This document shows, in pieces, positions 24,543 to 35,367 of a stretch of DNA of 64,000 bases. The notes beneath the pieces were generated by a model. The model was given only the letters and a program-made list of their open reading frames with translations. It was not told the origin of the DNA and ran no database searches. Position 1 is the stretch's first letter. Every line of letters begins with the position of its first letter. The position numbers were made by a program, and so were the translations under genes. Source of the DNA: Sweltsa coloradensis (taxonomy: Eukaryota > Arthropoda > Insecta > Plecoptera > Chloroperlidae). The DNA is taken from positions 1-64,000 of the forward strand of contig JAMZAV010000323.1 in NCBI GenBank assembly GCA_024449915.1, read 5' to 3'.

Positions 24543-25230
24543 TAGACGAGTGAGCGCAGCGAACGTAGTCTACAACGCTACTCATCGGTCTTGGCGTGAT
24601 TAATCTGTTAAATGTATAGGAATTATTTAACGACAATGTTTCATTTGATATGATATTTTTGTTGTTATTTACTGGCTGTGAATGCCGTGTCCAAGGTAAT
24701 CGAATGGTGGACGTCAAGGTACCCCAAATTCACTCGTAGATTGAGTAAACCTTGCAATATTTTCACGTATTCGTACTGGCTATGTTTTCCATAGTATTGC
24801 CACAGATGATGGACTACACTGCGTTATGCATTTCAAAACATGTTAAATAATTTAAAAAGTACAATCCAGAAATTAAAAAAACTTTTCCGATTGGGGGTTT
24901 GAACCCAGGTCTCCCACATTTTGGGTATAAGGGCGCCTTAGCCATCTAGACTAGGGAAACGCCAAAGTCGTTGTTGGACGAGTGAGCGAGTCATGTGTTG
25001 AGAACCCGGGAACATTTGCATTTAAAATTGATTGTTATATTTGTATAAATAATAGAGTTTTTAAGTTTAGTTGGTATAAGGGCGCGTCAACTGTAAGGCC
25101 ATAACGCGCAACTGTAGCCTAACATAGGCTATATAGATAGGCCTAAGGTAGGGGGAAGAAAAGTAATGTTACCGGGTACTCAACACATGGCTCACTCACT
25201 CGTCAAACAACGACTTTGGCGTTTCCCTAG
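24543..25230 (+). mobile_element. Helentron-like element H6
   Basis: 5' TAGACGAGTGAGCGCAGCG. It has the same body as H5 but with the microsatellite part deleted, a minus-oriented tRNA-like block at about 24892-24950, and a 3' hairpin from CTAGGGAAACGCCAAAGTCG (24951) to CGTTTCCCTAG (25230), followed by T. The left flank is unique sequence and the right flank is U2, so it sits at the boundary of a duplication. Confidence 0.6.
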
Positions 25231-25551
25231 TTTATATCATTTTATTTGTGTGTCCTTCAACAATTTGTTGATTATGTAGCTCGGCCACCTTTTTTAGTTC
25301 TCCCGTACTCTCGAATTGTTTAAGAATATTTGTCTGTTGAGATTATAACTAGCCCACCATTTTCATTTTTAGTAATATAATCATTGTTCGTTGAAATGGG
25401 TTTCGATGTATTTTCATTATTTGTTTTATATTTTATGCAGTAACCCCATAAGCGAGACCTGGCTCAAGGTGTGGCATATGAAAAATTGTCTAATGTTAAC
25501 TGAGAGGCCAAAGGACCCAATCAATATTTTGGGCGAATATATTCGCATTAA

Positions 25552-26196
25552 AGGGGCTATTAACTGAAAAAAAAATATTTTTTACCACATGATCTATAGC
25601 ACAATACTACACTAAAATGATAATTTAAAAAAATTATATCTTGTAACTGTGATTTAACACGAATTTTTCAATTTTTTTTATCCAGAAATTTGCGAAAATT
25701 GGTGTTTTGGGAAAATTTCTTAAATCGGCTTTAACCTGCTTCCTTTTTGGTCCACATATATACTAGAGCATAGTACCAATCTAAAATGCCCCTTTATAAA
25801 ATCGTGTCTTGAAACTGTTATCAAATATACCCTCAAACACGCAAAAATATGCATTCCAAAATCACACCCCATCTTGGTAATCAGTATTTTTGACTGAACT
25901 ACTTGCCCAAATTACAAAACAAAATATAGAGAATTTACAGAAAAGGCTGTAGAGTACGTCAATAATGGACAATATTTTTTTGGATCAAAATCCTCCAAGG
26001 TCACGGGTCATAAAGATCGTCCACATGTTATTTCTTATGTGAGATTTTTGCCGATGGGACCTAGCTCGAAAAATTCATGTTTGACAATTTTTTGGGAGAT
26101 CATGGTGGCCCCAATAACTTTTCTGTTAGTTGCTTAATTCATTACTAGTTTGCCCGAATGAAATATATTTTTTTAGTTTAGTGGTTAAATACCCCT
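25552..26196 (+). mobile_element. TTAA-flanked MITE
   Basis: Flanked by TTAA on both sides (25548-25551 and 26197-26200). The ends are AGGGGCTATTAACTG and GTGGTTAAATACCCCT, imperfect inverted repeats. It lies in a SINE remnant that is uninterrupted in copy A near 19795. The inverted relative at 34006-35363 hosts another element. A TTAA target suggests a piggyBac-like mobiliser; this is inference. Confidence 0.65.
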
Positions 26197-26418
26197 TTAA
26201 GAATGTTGAAAACCTTGAAAAAACTTTCAGTCAGGATTGCGGTGTGGCGGTAACGAGCCAGCGACCTACCCGAAACAGAGTCCTGAGCGATGAGTAGACT
26301 AGTATTGAGAATATGCGTGTGTACATGTCACGACAAGCTAGCTCATTATCAGAACGTTAATTCCCTTGATCCGGCAACCAGTGTCGGATTCAATTAAACC
26401 CTCTACGTCTCTTTCCAG

Positions 26419-26482
26419 GTAGCGTCTGTTCGAGGAAGCGCCGCCGAGACCGCAAATGGCACACGGGCGTCGGACGCCGGAC
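26419..26482 (+). other. Exon-like cassette, copy C (64 nt)
   Basis: Same acceptor CTTTCCAG and donor GTAAGT as copies A and B, but with one-base gains and losses inside that alter the frame. It is therefore non-equivalent as a coding exon unless the indels are sequencing errors. Confidence 0.35.
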
Positions 26483-26734
26483 GTAAGTGAAATTAGCTCC
26501 GCCAGCGTCACGCATTGCACGGGACAACGCATTCCGGGGGCACGACCTTCTTCAAACCATGCGGTCGCTAACAACACGACACACAGAATGGGTCACATCG
26601 GTGGTTTTATTCTTTAGTGATAGTTGATTTGCACTTCGTAATTAGAGACTTAATTATTCTATAATATCTACGAGATTCTTTCTAGTTTTATGTACAACCG
26701 TTTTGGTAGATCTATGCATTGCACTCTGAGACAG

Positions 26735-26905
26735 GCGTGTGACGATCTAGCACAGGAAGAGGATGAAGGGGGTTATAGTCTTGTCATCGGATTCGTATCG
26801 TTCGTCGCAGTGGTTGTCGAGGAGAAGGGGATTGGGGGCGACGACGGGGAATGCCTGGAGCTCCTCCTCTAGTTCGAAATGTAAAGATACATCCCCCAAC
26901 AGAGA
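26735..26905 (-). mobile_element. CGT-rich SINE-like element, degraded
   Basis: A shortened version of 23868-24090 (GGGGGTTATAGTC, TTGGGGGCGACGACGGGGAA, CTCCTCCTCTAGTTCG) within segmental copy C. Confidence 0.5.
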
Positions 26906-27345
26906 ATGATTAAAAAGTACGTAGGCCTATTTGATGCAGAAGTCTTTTAGATTGGAATGCTTGTGCAAGACAAGACAACCATTGGAGCTGCCATAAAAAG
27001 GTCTTCTTAAAACATTAAATAAACCAAAGTCGTAACTATCCTTGCATGTCGACCAATCATTATGGATCTCCAGTGAAGAGCTCGTCTTTTGCCCTATCTT
27101 ATGAATCCTAAGCGGTTGATAGCATACAACGGAATCATAATGCCTAAGCAACACAGAACTTACATTCCAACCTACTATAAATTTTGACATTGAAAGTAGT
27201 TGTAGTGTAAGGAGGTGACCATTATTTTCTGAAATTGCACCCACCTCTGTTGGGCACCGGTGCCAAGGCACTCAAGCAATGGCATATAATAATTACATAG
27301 TGTTAAAAGTTTATGTGTTTTGTATCCATGTTCACCTCCTCATAG

Positions 27346-30190
27346 CTAAAGAGTTGTGGTTATTAAAATAAAATACTTAATGAACTCTTGTCTCTAGTTA
27401 CTGATAGTGATATAATATAAATTTTAAATGGCATGGTAATAGAAAATAATTACGCAAAAGCTAAGCTTTAAAAATATTTCCGAGGACAACAGATAACCCC
27501 GTCTAATTTACGAATAAGATCATTTCAATCTGCCTGATTGTCAGAAGATCCCGGTACATTCTTTGACCTACAAAACTACTATTATAGCGATTACCTCATG
27601 AACTCGTTAGAACCATCAACACAATTACTGCATTTAATGAGAGATAAAGTAGTGTTGTTTTATATTTGAACATCATCAGTTTCATGTTAATAGGTCTATT
27701 TGGCATCACGTTCACTTTTTACCCAGTAACAATTTGACGTTTAGATTAATTTAACCTTCAAGCTTATCTACTGTTGGTAGAGAGTGAAGTTAATAATTTA
27801 AATTACTGGAACTCGGTGTCATTTTTCTACCTATCACCGAAGACAAAAATCCCGCTTATGCTTAATGGGGATAAATGGATGAAGTCTATTCAAGATTGTA
27901 ACTATGTTAATGCTATTCTAATAGTATTATAATGGGGCAGTACTTTGTTTGATGTTAGGCCGGTAGGCCTACAAGAATCTCCACGAAAATACACACGAAG
28001 ATAATAATTAATGATACTTACTATGGCGTTGCGACGACTTTTATAAACTCTTTCAGATCTACAAGAAACACGTGAATTGATTTAATAGCAAAATATATTG
28101 AGTTGAATACGCAATTGCTCTAGAACAGCCTTACTATATAATTTATGTAAATCAATCTAGAAATTACAAAATCCATCTCAGCGGGGTATTAGCCTATATT
28201 GTTTTTATTTTATTTATTTATTTAACGTCTATCCTATTCAGTTAAAAAAACTGCAAAGGTGGACAACTAAATATCTTATTACATAAATGCAGACACAACA
28301 ATGAACTACAGTTAAGCAAAGTTTGAAATTGTAATATTACAACAACAATTGATGTATTAATAATTTTGATATCAAATTCAAAATTGATATTAAATGAAAT
28401 TAATTAATGAACCAAATATATATATATTTTTTAAATGATTTATAAATAACTGGCGCAAACATCTCAATTACAGGAGTGACTTGATGTTCAGCGCGTTCCT
28501 TTTTCTGCAGCCATAAATCATTACGTCTGAATAAAACTGTTTAACTGGTAAAAATGGAGGTATGTACGCCTCTATCATATCGGACTTTCAACATTCATCA
28601 TAAACCAGGCAGAAAATGCGTAATTATCTCGGTGTTATTGACCATGTGACAGATCTAAATACTAGAAAATGTAATGTATTTATTAGTTACTTTCTATTAC
28701 CAACTTATGGAAAATTGCAATGAAAGGTAAGGTGCCTTTTACACAATGTAAAATTACAAACATAATATGTGACTGAAATTGGCCGAGAAATTCGAAACCT
28801 GATAAAATTATCATTCCTGCCGACTCAGAACTGAGGGAAATCGCATCGGTGTAGTGTCGGTCCCTATTGTGTGTCGCTTTATAACTGGCAACTGTATGCT
28901 GCTCGTGTTCTTCGCTGTGTGTTTAAAGTTTCAATTCGAAGTTTGTTTAAATAGTCCTCGTACCGATATTATATTATCACGCGTGCAACCATTGCCGGGA
29001 GAAATGTGTATTGTTTTTTCAGAAATTATTTCAATGAATTGAGCGAATGATTTGTGGTCTAGTTCTCATATTATTCGTTTTGATTTAGAATCTATATGAA
29101 ACACATTGGAAAAGGTTATAAATATACATATTTAGTTTCAGAGCGCCGATTGACTGTACAGCTCCTAGAAATAAGTGATATCCCTTTGACCTTGAACTTG
29201 GCTCCGTTTGTTGAAAGTCACAGTTCAAGTTTTATCAGTAGGCTAAATGTCAGTTTTTAATTGAAGTAAAATATTGGATTTGTTTGAAATTTGTACGTAA
29301 ACAAGAGTTATTTGATTACTTAGATTTTTAATTAATTTAACTCTAGACGGATGGGTTGTTGTGTTAGTAAGCTGGTCTTGTGGTACAATGCAATGGACTG
29401 ATTGAGTTACCATGCATCGCATTGACGAGTTATATCTTCATGTTTGGATTGGATCGCTTACGTGAAGTTCGTCATTTTCGACTATTTAATTAAAGTTTAC
29501 ACATTGCAACAATATGCATGCCAAAAATACAATTTCATTTCATCCCTTTGTTTATTATTTATTATTTGCCCGATTTAATTTTTCTTATTTACTACAACTT
29601 TAAAAAAGTGTATTTCGTGTTGTATGTTACAAACCATCCACTACGATTATTATGGCGTGTATTTATATCACAGTTACTCTACATTTGTACTGATCTATTA
29701 CCGGTAGCTCCATTTTCACTTCAGTTACAATTCGTTAGACATTGACCAACAACTCAGTTATGTTAGTCAATTGTGAAAAGACTGTTCTAAAGTTATCTCA
29801 GTTTCAAAGAATGGTTCTGTTTTAGATTTTAGATTTTTTTTTTCAAAAGTAGTATTTTATTCTCGAAAAAGGTAAGGCCTATCGTATTTTGATTTGAAAT
29901 TGTTGGTTATAAGGCCTCCTTAACCTGTGATTGCCTTGCATAAAGGTATTTTATTCTTCCATTTTTTTTTGCTAGTAATTATTTTTCCAATTAAACTAGA
30001 TATAGCCAATTAGTCTTATTAGAGATTTAAATAATTAACAATTTTCTCTTAATAAATTCGAGCCATGCTCGTGTTTAATATCTGTTTTTATCGCGCACCA
30101 CAAGCCACGTTATCGTTCATAGACATTTATAATTAATCGCAATTGCAAGATTAAACATGCATATTTGTATACAAACAATATTTTATTAGA
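27346..30190. other. Intergenic AT-rich DNA
   Basis: No gene is called. A tRNA-SINE 3' fragment lies at about 28145-28190 (TCTAGAAATTACAAAATCCATC), and a fragment of the GGTCTTGTGGT SINE head at about 29370-29400. Short ORFs have no support. Confidence 0.45.
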
Positions 30191-31071
30191 CTAGGGAAAC
30201 GCAAAGTCGTTGTTAAACGAGTGAGTGAGCCATGTGTTGAGTACCCGATTACATTACTTTTCTTCCCCTACCTTAGGCATACTAGCCTATCATAGGCTAG
30301 AGAGGCGCATTATGACCTTACAGTTGACGCGCCCGTCCCCGTATACCAACTAAACTTTAAAAAACTATTATTTATACGAATATAATCAAACTTAAATGCA
30401 AATGTTCTCGGGTACTCACAACATGACTCGCTCACTCGTCTAACTACTACTTTGGCGTTTCCCTAGTCTAGTTGGCTAAGGCGCCCTTGTAGCCGATATG
30501 TGGGAGACGTGGGTTCAATGGTCGGGAAAGATTTTGTAATTTCTAGATTGTATTTCAAAAATAATTAAACATGTTTTGAAATGCATATAACGCAGGGTAG
30601 TCCATCATCTGTGGCAATAGGGCCAACTATGGTAAACATAGCCAGTACGAAATACGTGAAAATATTGCAAGGTTTACTCAATCTACGAGCGGAATTTGGG
30701 GGTACCTTGACGTCCAACATTCGACTGACCTTGCATGGGCACGGCATTTCACGGCCAGGCGAAAAACAAACAAAAATATCTTTTTCAAAATCTAAAACAT
30801 TGTCGTTAAAATAATTTCTAAACATTGGAAGTCTATTTCTCAGTTTATCATTTCTTGTAGGTTTAAATCGCAATGAATCTTGCTGATTTTGTTAGCAGTT
30901 CTCAATAAACTCGTACCGGATGTCCGTTTAAAAATTTCAGCGCAATCTGTTCAGCGATTCGGCTGATTTTCAACGTACACACACACACACACACACACGC
31001 ACGCACGCAGAAAAACCATCAGGGCCGTTTAAGTCGAATGGAAATCACTACGTTCGCTACGCTCACTCGTT
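30191..31071 (-). mobile_element. Helentron-like element H7
   Basis: The complement of H5 and H6 in full. 5' end at 31071 (ACGAGTGAGCGTAGCGAACG), then an (AC)n/(GT)n microsatellite (30975-30999), the body, a tRNA-like block (30477-30530: GTTGGCTAAGGCGCC, then GACGTGGGTTCAA), and the 3' hairpin block 30191-30476 ending CTAG. A T follows on the element strand. It is the best complete copy, about 880 bp. Confidence 0.6.
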
Positions 31072-31075
31072 CAAA

Positions 31076-32755
31076 AAGAGTTTAGCAAATTACATCATTA
31101 CTTGGGTTTTTAATTCAAACTGTGATAAGACACTGCTAGTGCTAGTATACTCAGGATGCGCTTCAAAAGCGTAAGACATATACTTGATGGAATCCTTAGC
31201 TTGCTCATTGTATTTCCATACATAAATGACACGTGCTACAGCTTTTTATACCGAGTGCGTGCGTAACAGTTCTGGTTTTTATTCGTGGTTTTATCTATAA
31301 CCACTTTTAACTTAAACCGATTACACAATTCATTTTTTGTCAGGAAGTTTCGTAATTATTTGTTCAAGATTGACCAAATCTTTGATCTGTTTCTTCGTTA
31401 CTACAAACACCCACGAGATATTTCCAGTGAAATATGTGGAGGGTATTTTTATTTAAACCGGCACACGTTATGTTTTTAGGGGTTTTACAAAATATGTTTT
31501 AACTATAGGAATGATCACCTATATTGTACTGGGTGTTGAGTAGTTTTCACCGAGATTTGTTTGGGTGTAACCTTGTAAAGGTATTCTCGAGTTTTCTTCC
31601 CCTATGTAGATACGTCTACAATGAAATCGATTACTCACTGTTGGAATTGCCAGAAAGCTGTTTCCCTCCTTTCATTACCTGTGAAAGGGTTTCGGTGGAG
31701 GGGCTGTAACGCGATGTGAATAGATTGCTTCAAAATGGGGGTCATATTGTTATCAAAGTAATCGATAGATTGGTTTTTCGTCTTGTCATCCTCACTTTCT
31801 TGACACCTCCTGCTCAGTTGGTCGGTAGATCTTCCTGTGGGCACATGTGTCGTCCTGCAGGATACGCGCCCCGTGTGGGGGTGGTCGTAGTGGTGGGTAC
31901 TTGTCGTAGCTACCCCAGTGTAAACATACACGTTTTACGCGAGTTTGCCCTCCTAATAGTTTCAACGGAATATTCACATGTGACATGCTTGACTCTAAAC
32001 AAAATTAATGATTTTAATGTCTGACTGGTTAAATGTGGCCGATACTTTGAACAGTTCCCTTGGAAGAAAACGTTTACTTAAAAAAATACGAAGAATTAAA
32101 ACTCGTTTATCAATTGTGATGATTTTCGATTGGTTCTAAATATTAACGCCCATTTTTTGACCGATTGATACTTTGTTAGGGTTGTTGATCAGTTTTTCGT
32201 CACTGCTAGGTTTGAAATAAATTATATTATTATAAAAACCACTCACTTGAACTTAAACCCGGGTTACTTACTTAAAATTTGCGATATTTCGGAGACTCCA
32301 TCTCCTTCAAGCATCGTCCATGCCCGACCGTCGGGTTGAGTGGTTTTAATAATATAATTTTCCGGGTTAATGAGTTGTTGTGATAATTTTTAGAATTATT
32401 TATTAATATTTTATGAATGTGTCGTAGGTGTGTGCAAAATGTAAAATGTGTCGTGTTAATTAACCTTGGGATTCTGTCCGGCTCACACCCTTCCTCTTCG
32501 AAGTTTCGTCAACTTTATCATGAAGTTTGCTCATTGTTCTAGATTCTAGAGAGTCATGTACATTGCCGTAGTTGTTGTGGTTTAAACTATACGAGTGAAA
32601 TTAAGAAAATTAAATTTCCAACTCATTTTCTTCATTTATGTTGTTGAAACACGTAGCCTACACAATAAAGAACACGAGACAATTCCTGTAAAGCCTAAGA
32701 GAAATTCCCAAGAAATAAAGTTTTCCTCGTAAAAGAGTGGAGTGAGTGTGTCGTG
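31076..32755. other. Intergenic; no supported gene
   Basis: One short open stretch at 31606-31706 (YNEIDYSLLELPESCFPPF) reads like protein but has no splice context that I can support. A palindromic pair of CAAGTGAGTGGTTTTTAT-like text flanks 32230-32350. Confidence 0.35.
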
Positions 32756-32938
32756 ATGAGTTGGTCACGTGACGAGTTAGAGGGGGGTGCGCTGCTGCCG
32801 TGTCTCCCCGCGCGGTCGCGAGCCCCCCTCTGTCTCCCGCGGGAGATCAGTCTGGACTCTCCCTGGACCCCTATCAGTGACGGGACGCAAGACGCGACGG
32901 ATGCCGAGGACGCTCTCACTGCAGCCGCCATGCCGAGG
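32756..32938 (+). CDS. Exon-like ORF: possible first coding exon
   Basis: ATG at 32756, then 61 codons in a GC-rich island, ending at a strong donor (GAGG, then GTGAGT) in phase 0. The product is MSWSRDELEGG..., acidic near the C-terminal end (DATDAEDALTAAAMPR). The phase-0 exit would fit the phase-0 rootletin exon at 59717, so it could be a distal alternative first exon; it could equally belong to another gene. A GTCACGTGAC E-box palindrome overlaps codons 4-6. No homologue recognised. Confidence 0.35.
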
Positions 32939-34000
32939 GTGAGTGTGCGTGCAGTCACGCTCGTTGCGTAGTACTTGCCACGCTCTAGCCACGTGGCTCT
33001 AGACTTGCACAGTTCGCAGGAGGAGACTTCAAGCCACACTTTCGTGGCACTAATGACACAATGCTGACAATGATAAATTATATTTATTAACACTATTACT
33101 AGAGCATATTTCAAATATTTATTCAAATACAAGGATTCCATCATTTTTTTAATATTTGATCATAATTTTATTCTGTGTAGGCTATACGTACAGAACACGT
33201 TCATACTCCTTTTCACACGAAAGTTTTTTCTGCGATTTAATTATGAAACGGACATATGAGATCAATTTTCAATTTTCATTAAACGTAAATGAAATAAATT
33301 CAACAATTTCTGCTATCAAAAGACGTCTTAGTGAGTTCCGGTGTGTTCTTAAATTTGTCAAATTAAATAGGCCACTGATGGCAAAACTTTATTTATCATT
33401 ATGGTTATAAAATCACAATAAGGTAACTAGTAACGAGAAGTATATTATGAGGTGATATATTAAAATGCGCTATTTGACTATGTTTTCAGGCATGTCTGTA
33501 TTAGGTATTGTAGTTATTTTTTAAAAATTTATTACTGGTACATTCGTTGAAATTTCTTCATTCTTTTTCTCGTCACCCCTATGTCCGCACTTGGCAAATA
33601 TCTAGTAAATAATCTCGTCAGTTTGTACTTGTTTCTTTGGTGGAGGTGCCGGGTCCAGAGTTCCTAGCTAGACCGAGGTCAATACAAGTCAGACCACGTC
33701 GTCGATTCCATTTCTTCCATGTTAAAATGTATTTTGTAATTGTTGTGTGGATTATATTCAGATGATTCTCAACATCGTAGGTCTATAGTCGCACTGTTGA
33801 AAATTACGATTAGTAGAATCAATTGAAACTAACAACGGAAAATTCGCACTTTCTGACAATATTTGCTTACTTTTCTTTAATTTTTTAAAAATATTTGTAT
33901 AATAGTCAACTTTTTTTCAATTACGTTTACACTGCAATCAAGCAATACAGGGATGATGTTCTTGGGAACAAATATTGCTCCCTACTTCCAACTCCTTCAA
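32939..34000. other. Intron or intergenic DNA
   Basis: AT-rich, without recognised genes or repeats apart from the dispersed 20-mer at 33636. Confidence 0.4.
33636..33655 (+). repeat. Dispersed 20-mer, locus 4
   Basis: Exact TTTGGTGGAGGTGCCGGGTC in AT-rich unique sequence. Confidence 0.85.
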
Positions 34001-34005
34001 CTTAA

Positions 34006-35363
34006 AGGGGTATTTAACCGCTAAACTCAAAAAATATATTTCATTCAGGCTAACTAGTAATGAATTTAGCAATTAACAGAAAAATTATTGGGGCCACCAT
34101 GACCTCCCAAAAAATTGTCAAACATGACATTTTTCGAGCTAGGTCCCATCGGCAAAAATCTCCCATAAGAAATAACATGGGGACGATGTTTATGCCCCGT
34201 GACCTTGGAGGATTTTGATCCAAAAAAATATTGGCCATTATTGACGTACTCGACAGCCTTTTCTGTAAATTCTCTATATTTTGTTTTGTAATTTGGGCAA
34301 GTAGTTCGGTCAAAATATGCTGATTACCAAGATGGGGTGTGATTTTGGAATGCATATTTTTGCGTGTTTGAGGGTATATTTGGGCACAGTTTCAAGACAC
34401 GATGTTATAAAGGGGCATTTTAGATTGGTACTATGCTCTAGTATCTATGTGAACCAAAAAAGAAGCAGGTTAAAGCCGATTTAGGAAATTTTCCAAAACA
34501 CCAATTTTCGCCAATTTCTGGATCAAAAAAATTTAAAAAATCGTGTTAAATCACAGTTACAAGATATAATTTTTTAAATGGTCATTTAAGTGTAGTATTG
34601 TGCTATAAACTAGGAAACGCTCAGTTGGACGCGTTGATAAGCGAGCACGTGCTATAGCTAGACCCACAATGCACATTTTTTTTAATTTTAAAATTTGCGA
34701 CGTTCGCTGTCCACAGGGCCATGTTTCCGATATTATTTATTATTGCCAAGGTATTTGGGTAAACCCGTATGTAAATCTTAACTTTGTGGATAAAATCCAC
34801 CGCCATCTAGAGGACCTTGACTCATTGGGAAAAATATTTAAACTCTTTGGTGACAAATAATAGACTGCTTCCTCGAAAGTATTTTGATTACTTCTAGGTG
34901 GCAGTGCATTAGAAACTTCGCGCGTCTTTTCGTTGCCATGGCAACGTTACTTTTGTTATAATGTAATTTCCATCTACACTACTTATCGGATCAAACTAAA
35001 ATTAACATATTCGTGACCGGACGGACATTCTAAATGATTTGGCTATCTCAGATTTTGTCGCCGGTTAGTTTGAAAAAAAAACTTTCGATTAACTTTAATG
35101 TAACTTTTTACGTTTTTGAACGATTTTGCCACAAAACTAATGGCATTCAATCGAGAACAAAGCTTGCGGATGGTCAAAATTTCAACTCGATCCGAGCCTC
35201 CGTTCGAACGTTATGGCGAGATATACAAACAAAAAAAAAACACAAACAAAAAAAAAAAAAAAAACAAAACAGTGACTAATTTTTCCGGCAGAGTCAAATG
35301 GAAACGCTCGCTTCGCTCGCTTAATCACGTAGTAAAAAAAAAAATTTGGGGTTTTTAGCCCCT
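34006..35363 (-). mobile_element. TTAA-flanked MITE containing a nested element
   Basis: Inverted relative of 25552-26196. TTAA at 34002-34005 and 35364-35367. Its sequence is interrupted at 34610-35322 by a Helentron-like element: TGTGCTATA stands left of it and ATCACGTAGTAAAA right of it, adjacent pieces in the uninterrupted copy (CATGATCTATAGCAC in the other strand). Confidence 0.7.
34610..35322 (-). mobile_element. Helentron-like element H2, nested
   Basis: On the minus strand the 5' end is TAAGCGAGCGAAGCGAGCG, followed by a TTTGTTTTT/TGTTTG microsatellite. The 3' end is GCTCGCTTATCAACGCG...GAGCGTTTCCTAG, then T. The empty site is provided by the MITE copy at 25552-26196, so insertion between two Ts without duplication is visible in this window. 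Confidence 0.65.
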
Positions 35364-35367
35364 TTAA

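Larger units (their letters stand above)
25231..26600 (+). repeat. Segmental repeat, copy C (U2 only)
   Basis: It matches U2 of copies A and B, interrupted by a TTAA-flanked MITE at 25552-26196. Further degraded similarity to the sequence after copy B (23830-24540) continues at 26735-27345, including the CACCTCTGTTGGGCACCGGTG stretch in part. Confidence 0.75.

Noticed and set aside
34050..34355. 101-codon minus-strand ORF
   Set aside because: Part of the TTAA-flanked MITE also present, without the frame, at 25552-26196.
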